Positions 35,848-46,944 of a stretch of 64,000 nt of DNA are shown here, one piece after another. The position numbers and the translations under genes were made by a program. A model generated the notes under the pieces. The model ran no database searches and was not told where the DNA came from. It worked only from the letters and a program-made list of their open reading frames with translations. Numbering within the stretch: the stretch's first letter is position 1; every line of letters begins with the position of its first letter. Source of the DNA: Pterois miles (lineage: Eukaryota; Chordata; Actinopteri; Perciformes; Scorpaenidae); NCBI GenBank assembly GCA_947000775.1, contig CAMQGK010000416.1, positions 1,790,001-1,854,000 on the forward strand, given 5' to 3'.

Positions 35848-36354
35848 TGTGCAGACATGCTCTCAGCTGAGGGAGCTGGTTCACGGGCCGGTCAGAGCCG
35901 CCTTATTTCCTTTTAATTGACTTAAGATGGGCAAACAAGACCTCAGCAAGCACACGGTACCCATTACACTCACACACAAGAAACACACAACGCCAAGATG
36001 CACACTAATGAAGCACACATACTGACACACACACACAGCCACAATTGCTCCTGCGTGTGTTAGCTGCTTTACAGTTCCATCACACTAAATGAGGGGGTTG
36101 TGTTTTCCCAGTCAGCACTGTTGTCTTCCAGCCGCCTGCAGCTCTGCCAGAACTCATTCATGATTAGTAATATTTTTAGTCACCTTGCTGCTTAATGTCT
36201 ACGGTGGTTTAGTTACATGTACTCCAAGCCAAGGTCATGATCAGAGAGGCGACTGTCTTGTTGCTTTGTAAAGTTTCGCATTGCAGCTTGCAAGCTTTCT
36301 GAAGCCATTTTCATACATGGGAAATGGAATGTTGCGGCTCAAAATCTTGGCAAA

Positions 36355-36640
36355 AAGCCGAGTTCACACCGAAGATTCACAACACAAGAACGCAAGAGCA
36401 TTTCAGGGAAAAGTTGCCGCGGTGTGAACTGGCCCATCTCAGCTCGTCTCAAGTCGGCTGATGGTGTTGCCTGCGACTCAGCTTCTCAAGTCGCCAGTGT
36501 TTTAGAATCTGTTGCACGTCATCTATTGCAACAGCAAATGAGCTCATAGCAAAGTCAACTTGTCAAGTCAGTTCAAACTGTCAGCTGCTCGAAAGGACAG
36601 CGTTTTGGAAAGACATGATCTCCTCATCTGTTCGACTGAG
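36355..36640 (+). repeat. Probable DNA-transposon end (GAGTTCACACC type)
   Basis: AAGCCGAGTTCACACCGAAG and GCCGCGGTGTGAACTGG form a short inverted pair (36358 and 36416 areas). The whole segment is GC-richer than its flanks. The 37440-37700 segment looks like a partner end of the same fish repeat. Class not determined. Confidence 0.35.
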
Positions 36641-36683
36641 GAACAGCTGTGTCTGTATGACACTCACCTTAAAATTTATAGAG

Positions 36684-36958
36684 CTGCCCCGTTAATTGAT
36701 TTGCCAACTTATCTCATCTCATAGTCATTTTGGTCTTAGTCGACTAAGATTCCTTTAGTCGATTAGTAATTTTTTCATGCTCTTCTCCTAGAAACATATG
36801 AGCCCATCTCTGGTAAACACAAGCTTTAAAGTGGTGCTTTTGTGTGAGTCTGGACAGCCTCAGTTTTATAGATATGTCAGTTGTAGATTAAATCGACTAA
36901 TGGTTTAGTCAACAAATTCATATGTGTGTTAGTCAACTAAGAATTTGAAGCCGTAGAA
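36684..36958 (+). repeat. TAGTCGACTAAG-type MITE remnant, nested in the preceding repeat region
   Basis: CTTAGTCGACTAAGATTCC with TTTAGTCGATTAGTAA on the left, and AAATCGACTAATGGTTTAG with GTTAGTCAACTAAGAATTTG on the right, are the inner motifs of a common hAT-like fish element. The termini are eroded. Confidence 0.5.
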
Positions 36959-37286
36959 ATGTACCCAAATCAGATCAATAAACAAACGTCTGTCACATTG
37001 CGCAACAGCTGGGAGTCTGCTGACTGTAGCTCACCTGTCGCCAAGAATCTCAACATCATCGTTTCCCTGGTGACATGCTGTCTCGATAGTTTGATTTTTC
37101 TCTGCTGATTAGAGATGACACCAGCTCCTCTAAATGATAAAACTACTCTGGAAATAGACAGGAGAAATTAACAAAAATGGGTCAGTCCTGTCCTGATCTC
37201 CTGTCTCAAATTCACAGCATAAATTTGCATATGTCCCCTGTGTATTCACTTAAAGCGCCCATGACTGGTTCCAAATTATCGACTCT

Positions 37287-37309
37287 CTTTTTTTTTTTTT
37301 TTTTTTTTT
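37287..37309 (+). repeat. Poly(T) run
   Basis: About 22 consecutive T. Confidence 0.9.
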
Positions 37310-37439
37310 GTTACTGTTTTGTTACTACTAAAAATGCAACTGTCACAAGTATCTCACTGTCCTCATTCATATTTTAAGAAGCTACAAATTATCCTGAAAA
37401 ATAATGATAAATAATCCTGAATAATAATCCTGAAAAGCC

Positions 37440-37700
37440 AGAAGTTAGAACTGAAGTACAGCTTTGAGGCAATATACCATCTCGTCTTGTCACATTGGTG
37501 TAAACTGGCAGCTTTTACAATGTTTCCGAGTGTTGCAGACCGATGCGTTGCAAGTATTTCCAGCTTATGTCTTATCTTGCCACAAAATCTTTGGTCTGGG
37601 CTTAAGACGGTGTCAACACTTCACCTATAGCTGGCAATTGACTCCTATCACACCTGATACGATAGTTCTGAGATGAGGTTAGCAAAACAGCGAGTTGGCA
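37440..37700 (+). repeat. Probable partner end of the 36.4 kb repeat
   Basis: AACTGAAGTACAGCTTTGAG, CATCTCGTCTTGTCACATTG and GAGTGTTGCAGACCGATGCG are familiar from fish repeats whose other end resembles 36355-36640. There is no coding capacity. Confidence 0.3.
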
Positions 37701-39192
37701 AAATGGCACTTAGGCCTACATAAACACAGCTTTTTCTATGCTTTTGTCCACACCTAAACATATTTTAGGTCACTGAAAATGGTTGCGATTTTCAGAATTG
37801 CCATTTTCAGTGTTGACGTTCATATGTCGTGCAACAGCAACATAAATACATCCATGAATAGCGGACATGGCCAAATAACCTGCTAACAAGACTTTTGTCA
37901 TATTTACACATAAGTTATTCTTCCACTGTATTGAGGAACAGAGGCATCACTGCTACATTATCCAATGTAACACTCCCACAACACAGACCCCACTGCCAAC
38001 ATTGCTGGTTAATGTGTGTGTGTATGTGTGACTCAACCTGCCCACTGGCCTTGACAGTGCTGTCTAAGCAACCTGTGATGCACCCGTAGTTTCCTTTACA
38101 GTCTACTGGTTGATAATGAATGAGATTTTATTTGTAGAATTAGACTTTCTTGTTATATTTCTGTTTAACATGGGAGTTTATTCTATGACTTTCAGTTGTC
38201 TGAACAGATGATTTTTACAGAATAATATAATGCTAACATACAGTATAAAGTTGCCAGAATATTGTATTACATGTGGTAAAAAGGCTAACTTGGCATTTCC
38301 TGTAAAAATAAACATAGTAGCAAAAAATGAATCACACAACTTGCGCAACCTGAATGAAAATGCCAAAGGAAAGGTGTATATGCTCTGCTTAATGTTAAAG
38401 AAGTTGAATGTAAATCATGAACTTAGCTGTGAAACCACTAGCTATCAGCATCGTCATGTACAGCCAAACTGTGTGCTTTGACCAGCTGCATGCTTCACTC
38501 ACCCATCTGCCCTCTCCAGCCATGGACATGCATGCTGAGGAAAAACAAGTCTGCTAACAAAAGAACACACACATATGTATCACCAGCACATATTTAAAAC
38601 CCAACTTTTTCTTTTTATTTCCTGTTTGTCTCCTGCAGGTTATTCCTAAAAATGAAGCTCCTCGCTCTCCAAATTACCATTTCAATTGATTTTTTTTGCT
38701 TTTTTCCTCGCAAGCATGCCTATCATTTTCATTGCCCCTTCATCCATCCTTCCATCCTTCCCTCTCTCCCTCACTACCTAATCATTGTTTTATCATTGGT
38801 GTGTGAGAGAGAAGAGGACAGGCGAGAGGAGAAGGAGCAAGAGAGGAAGATGGCCGGCTTTCTACTTGTCTGTCTTTCTGTTTGTCTGTCTCAATTGTGT
38901 CCAGGTAGGGCCTCATAGAAAGAGGCCGGCTTGAGCCCAGGTTCATTTGATGATAATATGTAATAGTTTGAAAAACTAAAACAAATCATTTTAAGCCAAA
39001 AGGAAATTTCAGTGTAAAGAATAACAACACATTGCCAAGCCCATGCCATTTCTTTCTAACTGAGTTGCTGTCCTTAAGATGCTCTCCTCAAAGAGGACAT
39101 TAACTCTGACAGGAGGCTGGATTGTTTTTAGTAAACCAGTCGTCCAGGTATTGTACATACATATACTGTATATTGTATACAGTATATGTATT

Positions 39193-39679
39193 ATTTGGTG
39201 CCTTCAAATGTGGTGGTGTTTCCCGCGTTTACATATGGGCCCATATGCACATCCCCCTCATGTCGTATTCACAGCCTCGTAAATGGAAATTTTCTTAAAG
39301 CTCCGAGTTCACAACTTGTGACGTGTTTGTTAACGTTGTGGGAAATTGTGGAGCACATGGAAGTTCATCTATCAGTGCATAATAAGTTTATATTATTCAG
39401 TATATTGTTATTTAGTCATATATTGCTTTTCTTGGTAATTTTATAATATATCTGAGGAAAATGTTGATATTCTCAACGACCTCATCTTTCTCCTCTGTCA
39501 TTATGCCTTTGCATTTTCCACATTATGTTACCCGCTAGCTAGCTTGCTAAATCGTTAGCCTCTCTGGCTTCTAGACTCAGACAGTAATGTTAATATTACG
39601 TTTGCTTAGCAGCAGTTTTCTGCACAGCTTAACCACTTTAACTCAATGCATATCGTGACCCCATTTGAAGGCACCAAAT
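39193..39679 (+). mobile_element. MITE of 487 bp with perfect 18-bp terminal inverted repeats
   Basis: ATTTGGTGCCTTCAAATG at 39193-39210 is exactly complementary to CATTTGAAGGCACCAAAT at 39662-39679. The interior is AT-rich and has no convincing frame. I cannot settle the target duplication: the flanks are both AT-rich and the outermost AT may belong to the target. The superfamily is therefore unknown. Confidence 0.8.
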
Positions 39680-40400
39680 ATACTATAATCTGTGTCAGCC
39701 CTGAGGAAAGCAATTGATAAGTAATTCTATGTGCTTAAAATTAACACGCACAAGTGGAAGGCCACTAAAATGAGAACGCTGTGTCAGACATTTTGAATTA
39801 TTATACAAGAAATGCATCCGAAATTTTCATGGCAACATATCTATTCATAGACATTAAAATGCACAATACTAATTATTTGGTCAGTAAAATGTGAAAGGAT
39901 GAAGTCATTAGGATCCCAGAGCCAAAACTGCAGCCTCATAAGAAGCAGCTACAGTCCTCTCAGCCTTCAGTTGGCAAGAGACATTGAAGCAAAGTGCACT
40001 GGGCTCAGCTGTCTCTTATACCGCACTCCAGTTTTTCTATGGGGAAACTCGCACAAACACATACTCATCACACACTCAGCACTATTTGCCCTTTAGGCAG
40101 AGAATAAAGCACATATTATACATCCAACTCAGGATGAGATGGAAAGGAAGGTTACATTATGAGGGAGGAAGTGCACTTGTGTATTCAGAGGACCGAGCAA
40201 CATGGTGTGTGTATCGGGCTCCGACAGTGTTCCCTCGCTCTCTTTAAACGGCCCATATTAATATGCATACAATGCGACTTTGAAGAAGTCTGCAAGTACC
40301 GTACATAAACAAGTTGGGAGAGGTAAATTGTCTTTTTGAAGAGTTTCATAATTGCATACAAAGTTCAGCTCATCAGACTGCAGTGAGAAAAATATATTTT

Positions 40401-41080
40401 GGGGCTGTCAATTGATAAAAATATTTAATCGCGATTAATCACTAATTTTTATTTGTTCAAAATACACCTTAAAGGGAGATTTGTTAACTCTGTAATACTC
40501 GTATCAATATGGTGGTGGGCAAACATGCTGCTTTATGTGAATGAATGTATATATTTATTATTGGAAATCAATTAATAACACAAAACAATGACAGATATTA
40601 CCCAGAAACTCTCACAGGTATTGCATTTAGCATAAAATATACTCAAATCATAACATGGCAGCCCAACAGGCAACAACAGCTGTCAGTGTGTCAGTGTGCT
40701 GACTTGACTCTTGACTATGACTTGATCCAAACTGACTGTGATTATCATGGGCATGGGAAGTGGGCATGTCTGTAAAGGGGAGACTCATGGGTACCCAGAG
40801 AACCCATTTACATTCACATATCTTGTGGTCAGAGGTCAAGGGACCCCTTTAAAAAAGACCATGACAGTTTGGAGTCTTATTTAGCCTCCTTCCCAACAAG
40901 CTAGTATGTCAGGGTTTGGATTCACTAGGTTTTCTAGTTTCATATGATTCCAGTATATTCATTATAGCTTTAAACCTGAGTCTGCTGCAATCTATAAGAT
41001 GCATTAATATGTTAAAGAAATTAGTGGTGTTAAAACAAATTTGCATTACTCATTATTATCGCATTGACTTTGACAGCCCC
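40401..41080 (+). mobile_element. Non-autonomous DNA transposon, GGGGCTGTCAA termini (hAT-like)
   Basis: The element begins GGGGCTGTCAA and ends TTTGACAGCCCC, with ATTTAATCGCGATTAATCAC just inside the left end and a degenerate inverse inside the right. I recognise it as a frequent fish element. It is 680 bp long with no transposase. The heptamer AATATAT occurs on both sides (40391-40397 and 41081-41087) but not at equal distance from the termini, so the target duplication is uncertain. A fragment of the same family lies at 25461-25590 in reverse orientation. Confidence 0.7.
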
Positions 41081-43640
41081 AATATATGCATATGGATGCT
41101 ATCTTCAGGTTTTTCCCATATTTCATCTTCCATTGGTTCAAACATTCACATCAAATAATTGTCATTATAACAGTTACACACCATTTCAGACCTCAACGTT
41201 TTTGCTAAACTAAAATACTATTTGTTCCGTTCAAATTTGACAAAACACAAAGGTCAAAAGGTTTTAGTTATTTTCAACAGATGTAGTACCTGACATCATA
41301 GCAGAGAAGCTATCCAATGATAATGGATGAAAAATTTAAGTTGTTTATTTTACAATTTCAGACCCAATTTGCTCTCAGCTTTTGTGTAAATTAGCATTAT
41401 CATGGAGTCTGCTACCACTCTTTATAGTTTATGCTAAACTTTTAGTATTGAGTCCAGGAGCACATGGGAGAATCTTTGTTTTCATCACAAAATTGAAGAG
41501 CTGTTCAACTGGGCAATCTTCAGTGACCTTCATTAATCTCCTCTATCTCTATTGCACATACAGTACGTGTTAAATAAAACTGTGCTTTGATGTCTAGTGT
41601 GATGGTTGCAAACAACCAATAATTTTATCCTGTCTGTATTAACCAGTTAAAGTCCTTAAAGTTGTATTTTGTTTATATGTATAAAACCTAAATTCACATG
41701 TAAATATGCTGTAAGCTATTTGTATTGTTTTCAGTGAAAGTTTCCATCTCAAGTCTACATTAAACAGTGTATGTTTTACCGTAAGCAGGGAGTTTTTATG
41801 TATGTGGTCGGGTTCACACATACAGCAGGTCATATCTCAAAGGTAGCCCCCAAGTTACAAAAATGTGCAAAAACTCTCCAGAGACTTGCTGTGCAATGAC
41901 CTATTATAACCCTAACCATTCAAGGTGAGTGGGCCATGCCTGACTGTACTCACCATGTGGAAGGCCTGGGTTGAGATGGCCATATTCTGCTTCGAACCTG
42001 ACTTACCAGACTTATAATTTAAAGACACTAGAGTCCATTTTTTTTTTAAAGTGACGCCATACAAGTGTTATTGTTGTGTTGGGTAGTGGCTGTTTTAGGC
42101 CCCTGTTCCACAGCGCCAAAATACAAACCCCATATTTCCCTAACCATGCAAGGTCAGTGCCTGCCCTTAACAATTTGATGTCAATGCTTAACCTTAACCA
42201 TTCAAGGTCAATGTCTAACCATAATCACCTTGTAAGAGTGAGGGTTAGGGGGTTACCTTCTAGGCACAACCCATACAGCCACCCACACTACGCCATCTTT
42301 CCTCAGTTCTAGCTCCTTTGAGCACTACACCAAGCTTGCGTCTTGTATGTGAGGACAAAGGACAAGCTCACATCACGTAGGCCCTTGGGGCAATGTGTTT
42401 GTGTGACAGCATCCACATGATGGGAGCCAAGAATGGCGTTTGTGTGCATGTGTGATTTGTATTATTTATACATATGGATGAAGGAGAGTTTGAAGGGGAT
42501 CTTTGTTTAAACTAAATAAATGAATGGTTGTGGGATGTACACACTCATATACCCAATGGAACTTCATTTATTCAATACAGTAAGTATCTATATATTTCAT
42601 ACATTGTGTTTAGGATTTTTTTTCTAATATATTCACATAATACAGTTTTTTTACTGTATTTTTTTTTTACTGTAGTTATTGTTTCAGTATTTCTTAGGTG
42701 CTGTTGTTCAGCAGGCTCTGGTAGTAATACTGTGTGTTTATGACTTCCATAGGTTTCATCCTTACCTCTTCAATTTACTTGTCATTGAATTGTCAGTTAC
42801 AGATTTCTTGAACACCCCAACACTTTAATTTCTTTTCTCTCTGTTTTTTTTTTTTTACAATTTTAGCAAGTGAGTTTTTTGTTCCTATTTGACTTTAAAA
42901 TCACATTATTGTTACTTTAGTGACATGTATTGAACTTCATTGTACAATGAAAGGAGTTTTCCACTTGGTTGAGCAGAAGACATTTTTTGTGTATACTGTA
43001 TAACCACCATGTGTGCTGCACCAGAAAAACAAGAAAAATCTTTCTATACGCTTAAAATGACCTGTGGTTTACAGTCCTGACTAGCGGAGTAATACATTTC
43101 CTTTTCCATACGATTCAAGGACAATATTTGGCTCATCTTTTTTGCCAAAAAGTCAATGTGACTGTGATATAAATAGCTGGATGCTGGAACGTACCGGTCA
43201 GGATTCCTTGTATTATTTCTTGTTAATGAATTATGGATATAAACAATGACTAATGGCAAATACACCTTTTATTTAAAAATAATGCAGGACCCACTGCTTC
43301 AGTTCTCAAGATACAGGGCAATGCAATCTTTAACGAAAGATGAAATAAACCAACTTCTTTTCAAGTTAAATGAACAGTAGTTTAACCTGCTGCTTCTGTT
43401 CTCGTTTTCAAAATAAAAGGTAGAACAATAAGTGATCAGCCACTTATAGTGTTCCAAAAGCTCGGGACAGAATCAGTCCCATACAAAAACTGTTTAAATA
43501 ATTCTCTCATAGTAATCAAGTAGTCCACTTACAGTGTTCATTTAGGGTCTTTTCATACATGAAAACATGGAAAAACATTTTAAACTATGATAGACTAATG
43601 TTAGTTGAATTTTTGTTTTGTTTTTTTCCTTTACTCCTGT
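41081..43640. other. No gene seen
   Basis: AT-rich sequence with the CTAACCATTCAAGG units at 41910-42213. Nothing else recognised. Confidence 0.5.
41910..42213 (+). repeat. Three scattered copies of a CTAACCATTCAAGGTCA unit
   Basis: CCCTAACCATTCAAGGTGAG (41910), CCCTAACCATGCAAGGTCAG (42138) and CCTTAACCATTCAAGGTCAA (42192) look like remnants of a minisatellite or an internally repetitive element. Confidence 0.5.
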
Positions 43641-44232
43641 AATAATTTGGCTCACGGACGATCTGCTTTCTAGCTGGATACGTGAAGCTGATGCTGCATG
43701 CACATAGATATCATGATGGGGAAAGCAAAGTATTTTTCCCTGAATGAAAAAAACAACAGCGTACAGGGAAAGTGCTTGTGGGTGAAGCCACCCTGGTCAC
43801 GTGGACTGATAGCGTCTGAAACTCTGCTGACTGGCTCTTCTGCACCGCAGGGCCAGCAGCCCATGCAGACCGCCGCCCGTCTCTCTACACGCTGCTACCG
43901 GGTGAGAGAGCGAGGAGTCCCGGGAAAAGGGCGCCGTTCGTCTGCATGCACGCCATGGATGCACGCTCCACATCCTCCCGCTGCAGAGCCGGCAGAGCTG
44001 GCGCATGTCGATGACGTTATACACAGAGAGAGTGAACCGGAGTAACCTTAAACATTTCTTTGCTAATAAAAGTGCTAAATATACTATCAATTATTTAGCT
44101 TGCAAATTGATTTTAGATTGACATACAGTACATCTACCATGAAGGACAACTTGCTGACTACATATCAGTGTACTTGGATCATAGGAATATAAATTGATAC
44201 GTCGATGTGGTAGAGGAATCATTACAACCCTA
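43640..44232 (+). repeat. GC-rich block, probable DNA-transposon remnant
   Basis: A GC-rich core at about 43780-44045 is followed by AT-rich sequence ending GATACGTCGATGTGGTAGAG and ATCATTACAACCCTAG. This resembles the 3' end of fish hAT-like elements (ATCGTTACACCCCTAG). A 115-codon frame (43698-44045) covers the core but shows no domain I recognise. The left boundary is unknown. A CpG-rich promoter or exon is an alternative. Confidence 0.3.
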
Positions 44233-44234
44233 GT

Positions 44235-45135
44235 CCGTCCTGACAAGGGACCTCTTGCAATGAGTAATGACCATCACGTCACAGGCTGAAGTCACCTGAC
44301 ATTGTTGCAGAAAGAACTGAGTGAGGAGCTTGGGATGGATGGCATAGTGTAAAAAAAAGTCTTTAAAAAGTCTCATCTTTGCCAAAACTTTGCCTAAAAC
44401 TTTACCAAATCTTAGATTTTTTTTATTAAAGGTTGCTAATTATAAAAAAAAATGTCATGAGAAGAATTTTTGAATATTATAATCTGTCATTGTGCAAGGC
44501 ACAGATAAACTATTTTGTCATTTAGGTATGAGGACATGAAAAGGAGACCATGCCCACATAGTTTCAACACAAGTAGACTTTATGAAGCAGTGTTTGGGGT
44601 CTGCAACAACAATAAGTTGTCGGTCACTGAAGCAACCATGTGTGGGTGCTAAGCACATGATGAATCTAACCTACCAGCCGCTGCTAAATTTTTATAGCAT
44701 TCATTGGATAATTTGAGCCACCAAGTGTGACATCAGGGCAACTTTAGTATAAAAACTGACGTTTTTATTATCATGAGCTAAATCATAGATAGTATCCTGG
44801 AGGCCATAAAACCTGAAGCCTGCAGACACCCAGTGTCCCTGAGTTGGCGCTGCACACACCATTACTTTCCACATTGTAATCAGTTCCAACAATTATAACC
44901 TCGCAGTGTGCCTCTGATTACTGTCCTGGTGTATTTTGGACTGTTCTGGGAATCCAGAAACAAAATATGATACTGGTCCCAGCAGAACTCTATAGCACAC
45001 ATTTACAGTAATCCCGTCTGTGTGTGTTTGTGTGTGGGTTGCTGTTCGTTTGAAGTGCTCATTCCCCCCAAATTACAGTGCTGCCATAATGAAGTATTAC
45101 CATGCGATTCCAAGGCAGACCAATACAAAGAGTGA
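44235..45135. other. No gene seen
   Basis: AT-rich, unique-looking sequence with no family match. Confidence 0.5.
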
Positions 45136-45136
45136 G

Positions 45137-45137
<1 letters not shown>

Positions 45138-45232
<95 letters not shown>
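45138..45232 (+). repeat. (GT)n microsatellite
   Basis: About 47 uninterrupted GT units. Confidence 0.98.
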
Positions 45233-45235
<3 letters not shown>

Positions 45236-45519
45236 GGACACATGAGGTAGAAGTTCAACTGGGATGCCGGAGCACAAATTATGTGCCCGGCCAAAGTGTT
45301 TGTGTGTGTGGATGTGTGTGTGTGTTTACATGTGTTTTATGATGCAAGTAGAAGAATAGCGTTTGTGTGTGATGCAGCCCCACTGTGTCGAGGTGAGTGT
45401 TTGTGTGTAACAATGCGTATGACTCTGACTTTAACAAAAGGCGGTTGCGTGAGTGTCCTCCCAGTTGTGTTTCTAAATGTGTGGATCCACCAGCCAGCTG
45501 TGACAAAGCTCAGTCTGAG

Positions 45520-45520
<1 letters not shown>

Positions 45521-45566
<46 letters not shown>

Positions 45567-45570
45567 ACAC
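45521..45570 (+). repeat. (CA)n microsatellite
   Basis: About 24 CA units with one GA. It is the inverse of the GT array 290 bp upstream. Confidence 0.97.
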
Positions 45571-46641
45571 AGATGGGTAGGCGTCTTTGGCTGCAGGCTG
45601 TGCTGGCCTCACCTACGGCCTCCCTGGTCTGCTGAATGTTGCATGAGGCCCGACCACCTCATACATAGTGCATCAGCACAAACATGCCATTGGATGATAT
45701 ACATACTGCATTGGCACCTGTACCCGCCTTCACTAACAAGCAACCAATCCATTTTTCATCAACACAGGCAGTGGGACCAGTGTTTGAGGACAGGGAAGTG
45801 AGGGGTAAAAGAGAGAAAAGAGGCGGTTGGTGGGAATGGATGTGTTTTTTGCTATTGTTTGTGAGTGTGTGTTGGAGACGGTGGAGCTTGTGTCCCTTTT
45901 GGTGCTCTACACTTTGGGTTTGCAGGACGTTTGTTAGTTTCTTTGTTTTCTAATTTTGCTGGGAGAACATAGTTTTTTGTGGATTGACCATTTATTTAAA
46001 GCTGCACTAAACAATGTTGTGTTTCCATATAAACTTGGAAAAAAAAGTTTGCAAATTTGTGTTTGGTGGATTATTTCTCTGTTGTTGCAGTGCAAGAAGC
46101 TGAGAGCCACACAGACTACTCAAAGAGCAGTGTTTCAACCCCATAATGGCTGATAGTGTGGCAAGCTGCAATGGTCAACAGAACAACACACTGGTTAGCA
46201 TAGCAACAAAGAATTTTCAATGGCTTCATTTGGGGGCTTTTCCAAGCAAATATTGTTGTATGTGATTCATAGTGATTCATTGGCTTTAATTAATCAGTGC
46301 ATTACATATTAAATTGTTTGAAAATCAGAATCAATTGACAGCTCTAATTCAGTATTTAGGCTAACCAGGAATATGTTTTTATTGACAGATTACACCCCTT
46401 TGACATTTACAATGACACTGACATGCATGCACTGTATTACCATTACTTGGAAAAAAAATCAAATTAAACAGCGACTCCATTATGTATTCACTTGCGGGTA
46501 CTGCCAGTTGCACCGCTTTGTTGCTTGTAACTGTAACTTTTTAGTGTTGACTTTGGCTGCATAGTTTACATCAAGATGGAAGCTGTCCAAAGACCTCTAA
46601 GTTGTTGTCATTATTTATGTGTGTGTATTTATGTTAGAGGG

Positions 46642-46716
<75 letters not shown>
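46642..46716 (+). repeat. (ATT)25 microsatellite
   Basis: 25 uninterrupted ATT units, the only long trinucleotide array in the window. Confidence 0.98.
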
Positions 46717-46768
46717 GTTAATGATAATTAAAATAATTATTCTAATAATTAATAATCTCTGTGTTAGT

Positions 46769-46940
46769 GTGGGTTTTCTCCGGGTTCTCCGGTTTCCTCC
46801 CACAGTCCGAAGACATGCAGGTTAGGTTCATTGTTGACTCTAAATGTCCCGTAGATATGAATGTAAGCATGGATGTTGTCTGTCTCTCTGTGTCAGTCCT
46901 GTGATAGTCTGGAGGCCTGTCCAGAGTGTACCCCGCCTTC
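46769..46940 (+). mobile_element. 3' part of the abundant fish retroposon (same family as 22784-22902)
   Basis: GTGGGTTTTCTCCGGGTTC, CTCCGGTTTCCTCCCACAG, AAGACATGCAGGTTAGGTTC and CCAGAGTGTACCCCGCCTTC occur in the order known for the body of this fish element. The tRNA-like head is missing and the 5' side abuts an (ATT)n array. There is no coding capacity. Confidence 0.75.
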
Positions 46941-46944
46941 AGGG

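Noticed and set aside
38620..38690. Possible splice acceptor TTTGTCTCCTGCAG followed by a 16-codon frame (VIPKNEAPRSPNYHFN)
   Set aside because: Too short, stops at once, and there is no donor or homologue in sight.
46615..46825. Poly-Asn and poly-Leu frames over the (ATT)n array
   Set aside because: They are translations of the trinucleotide repeat only.
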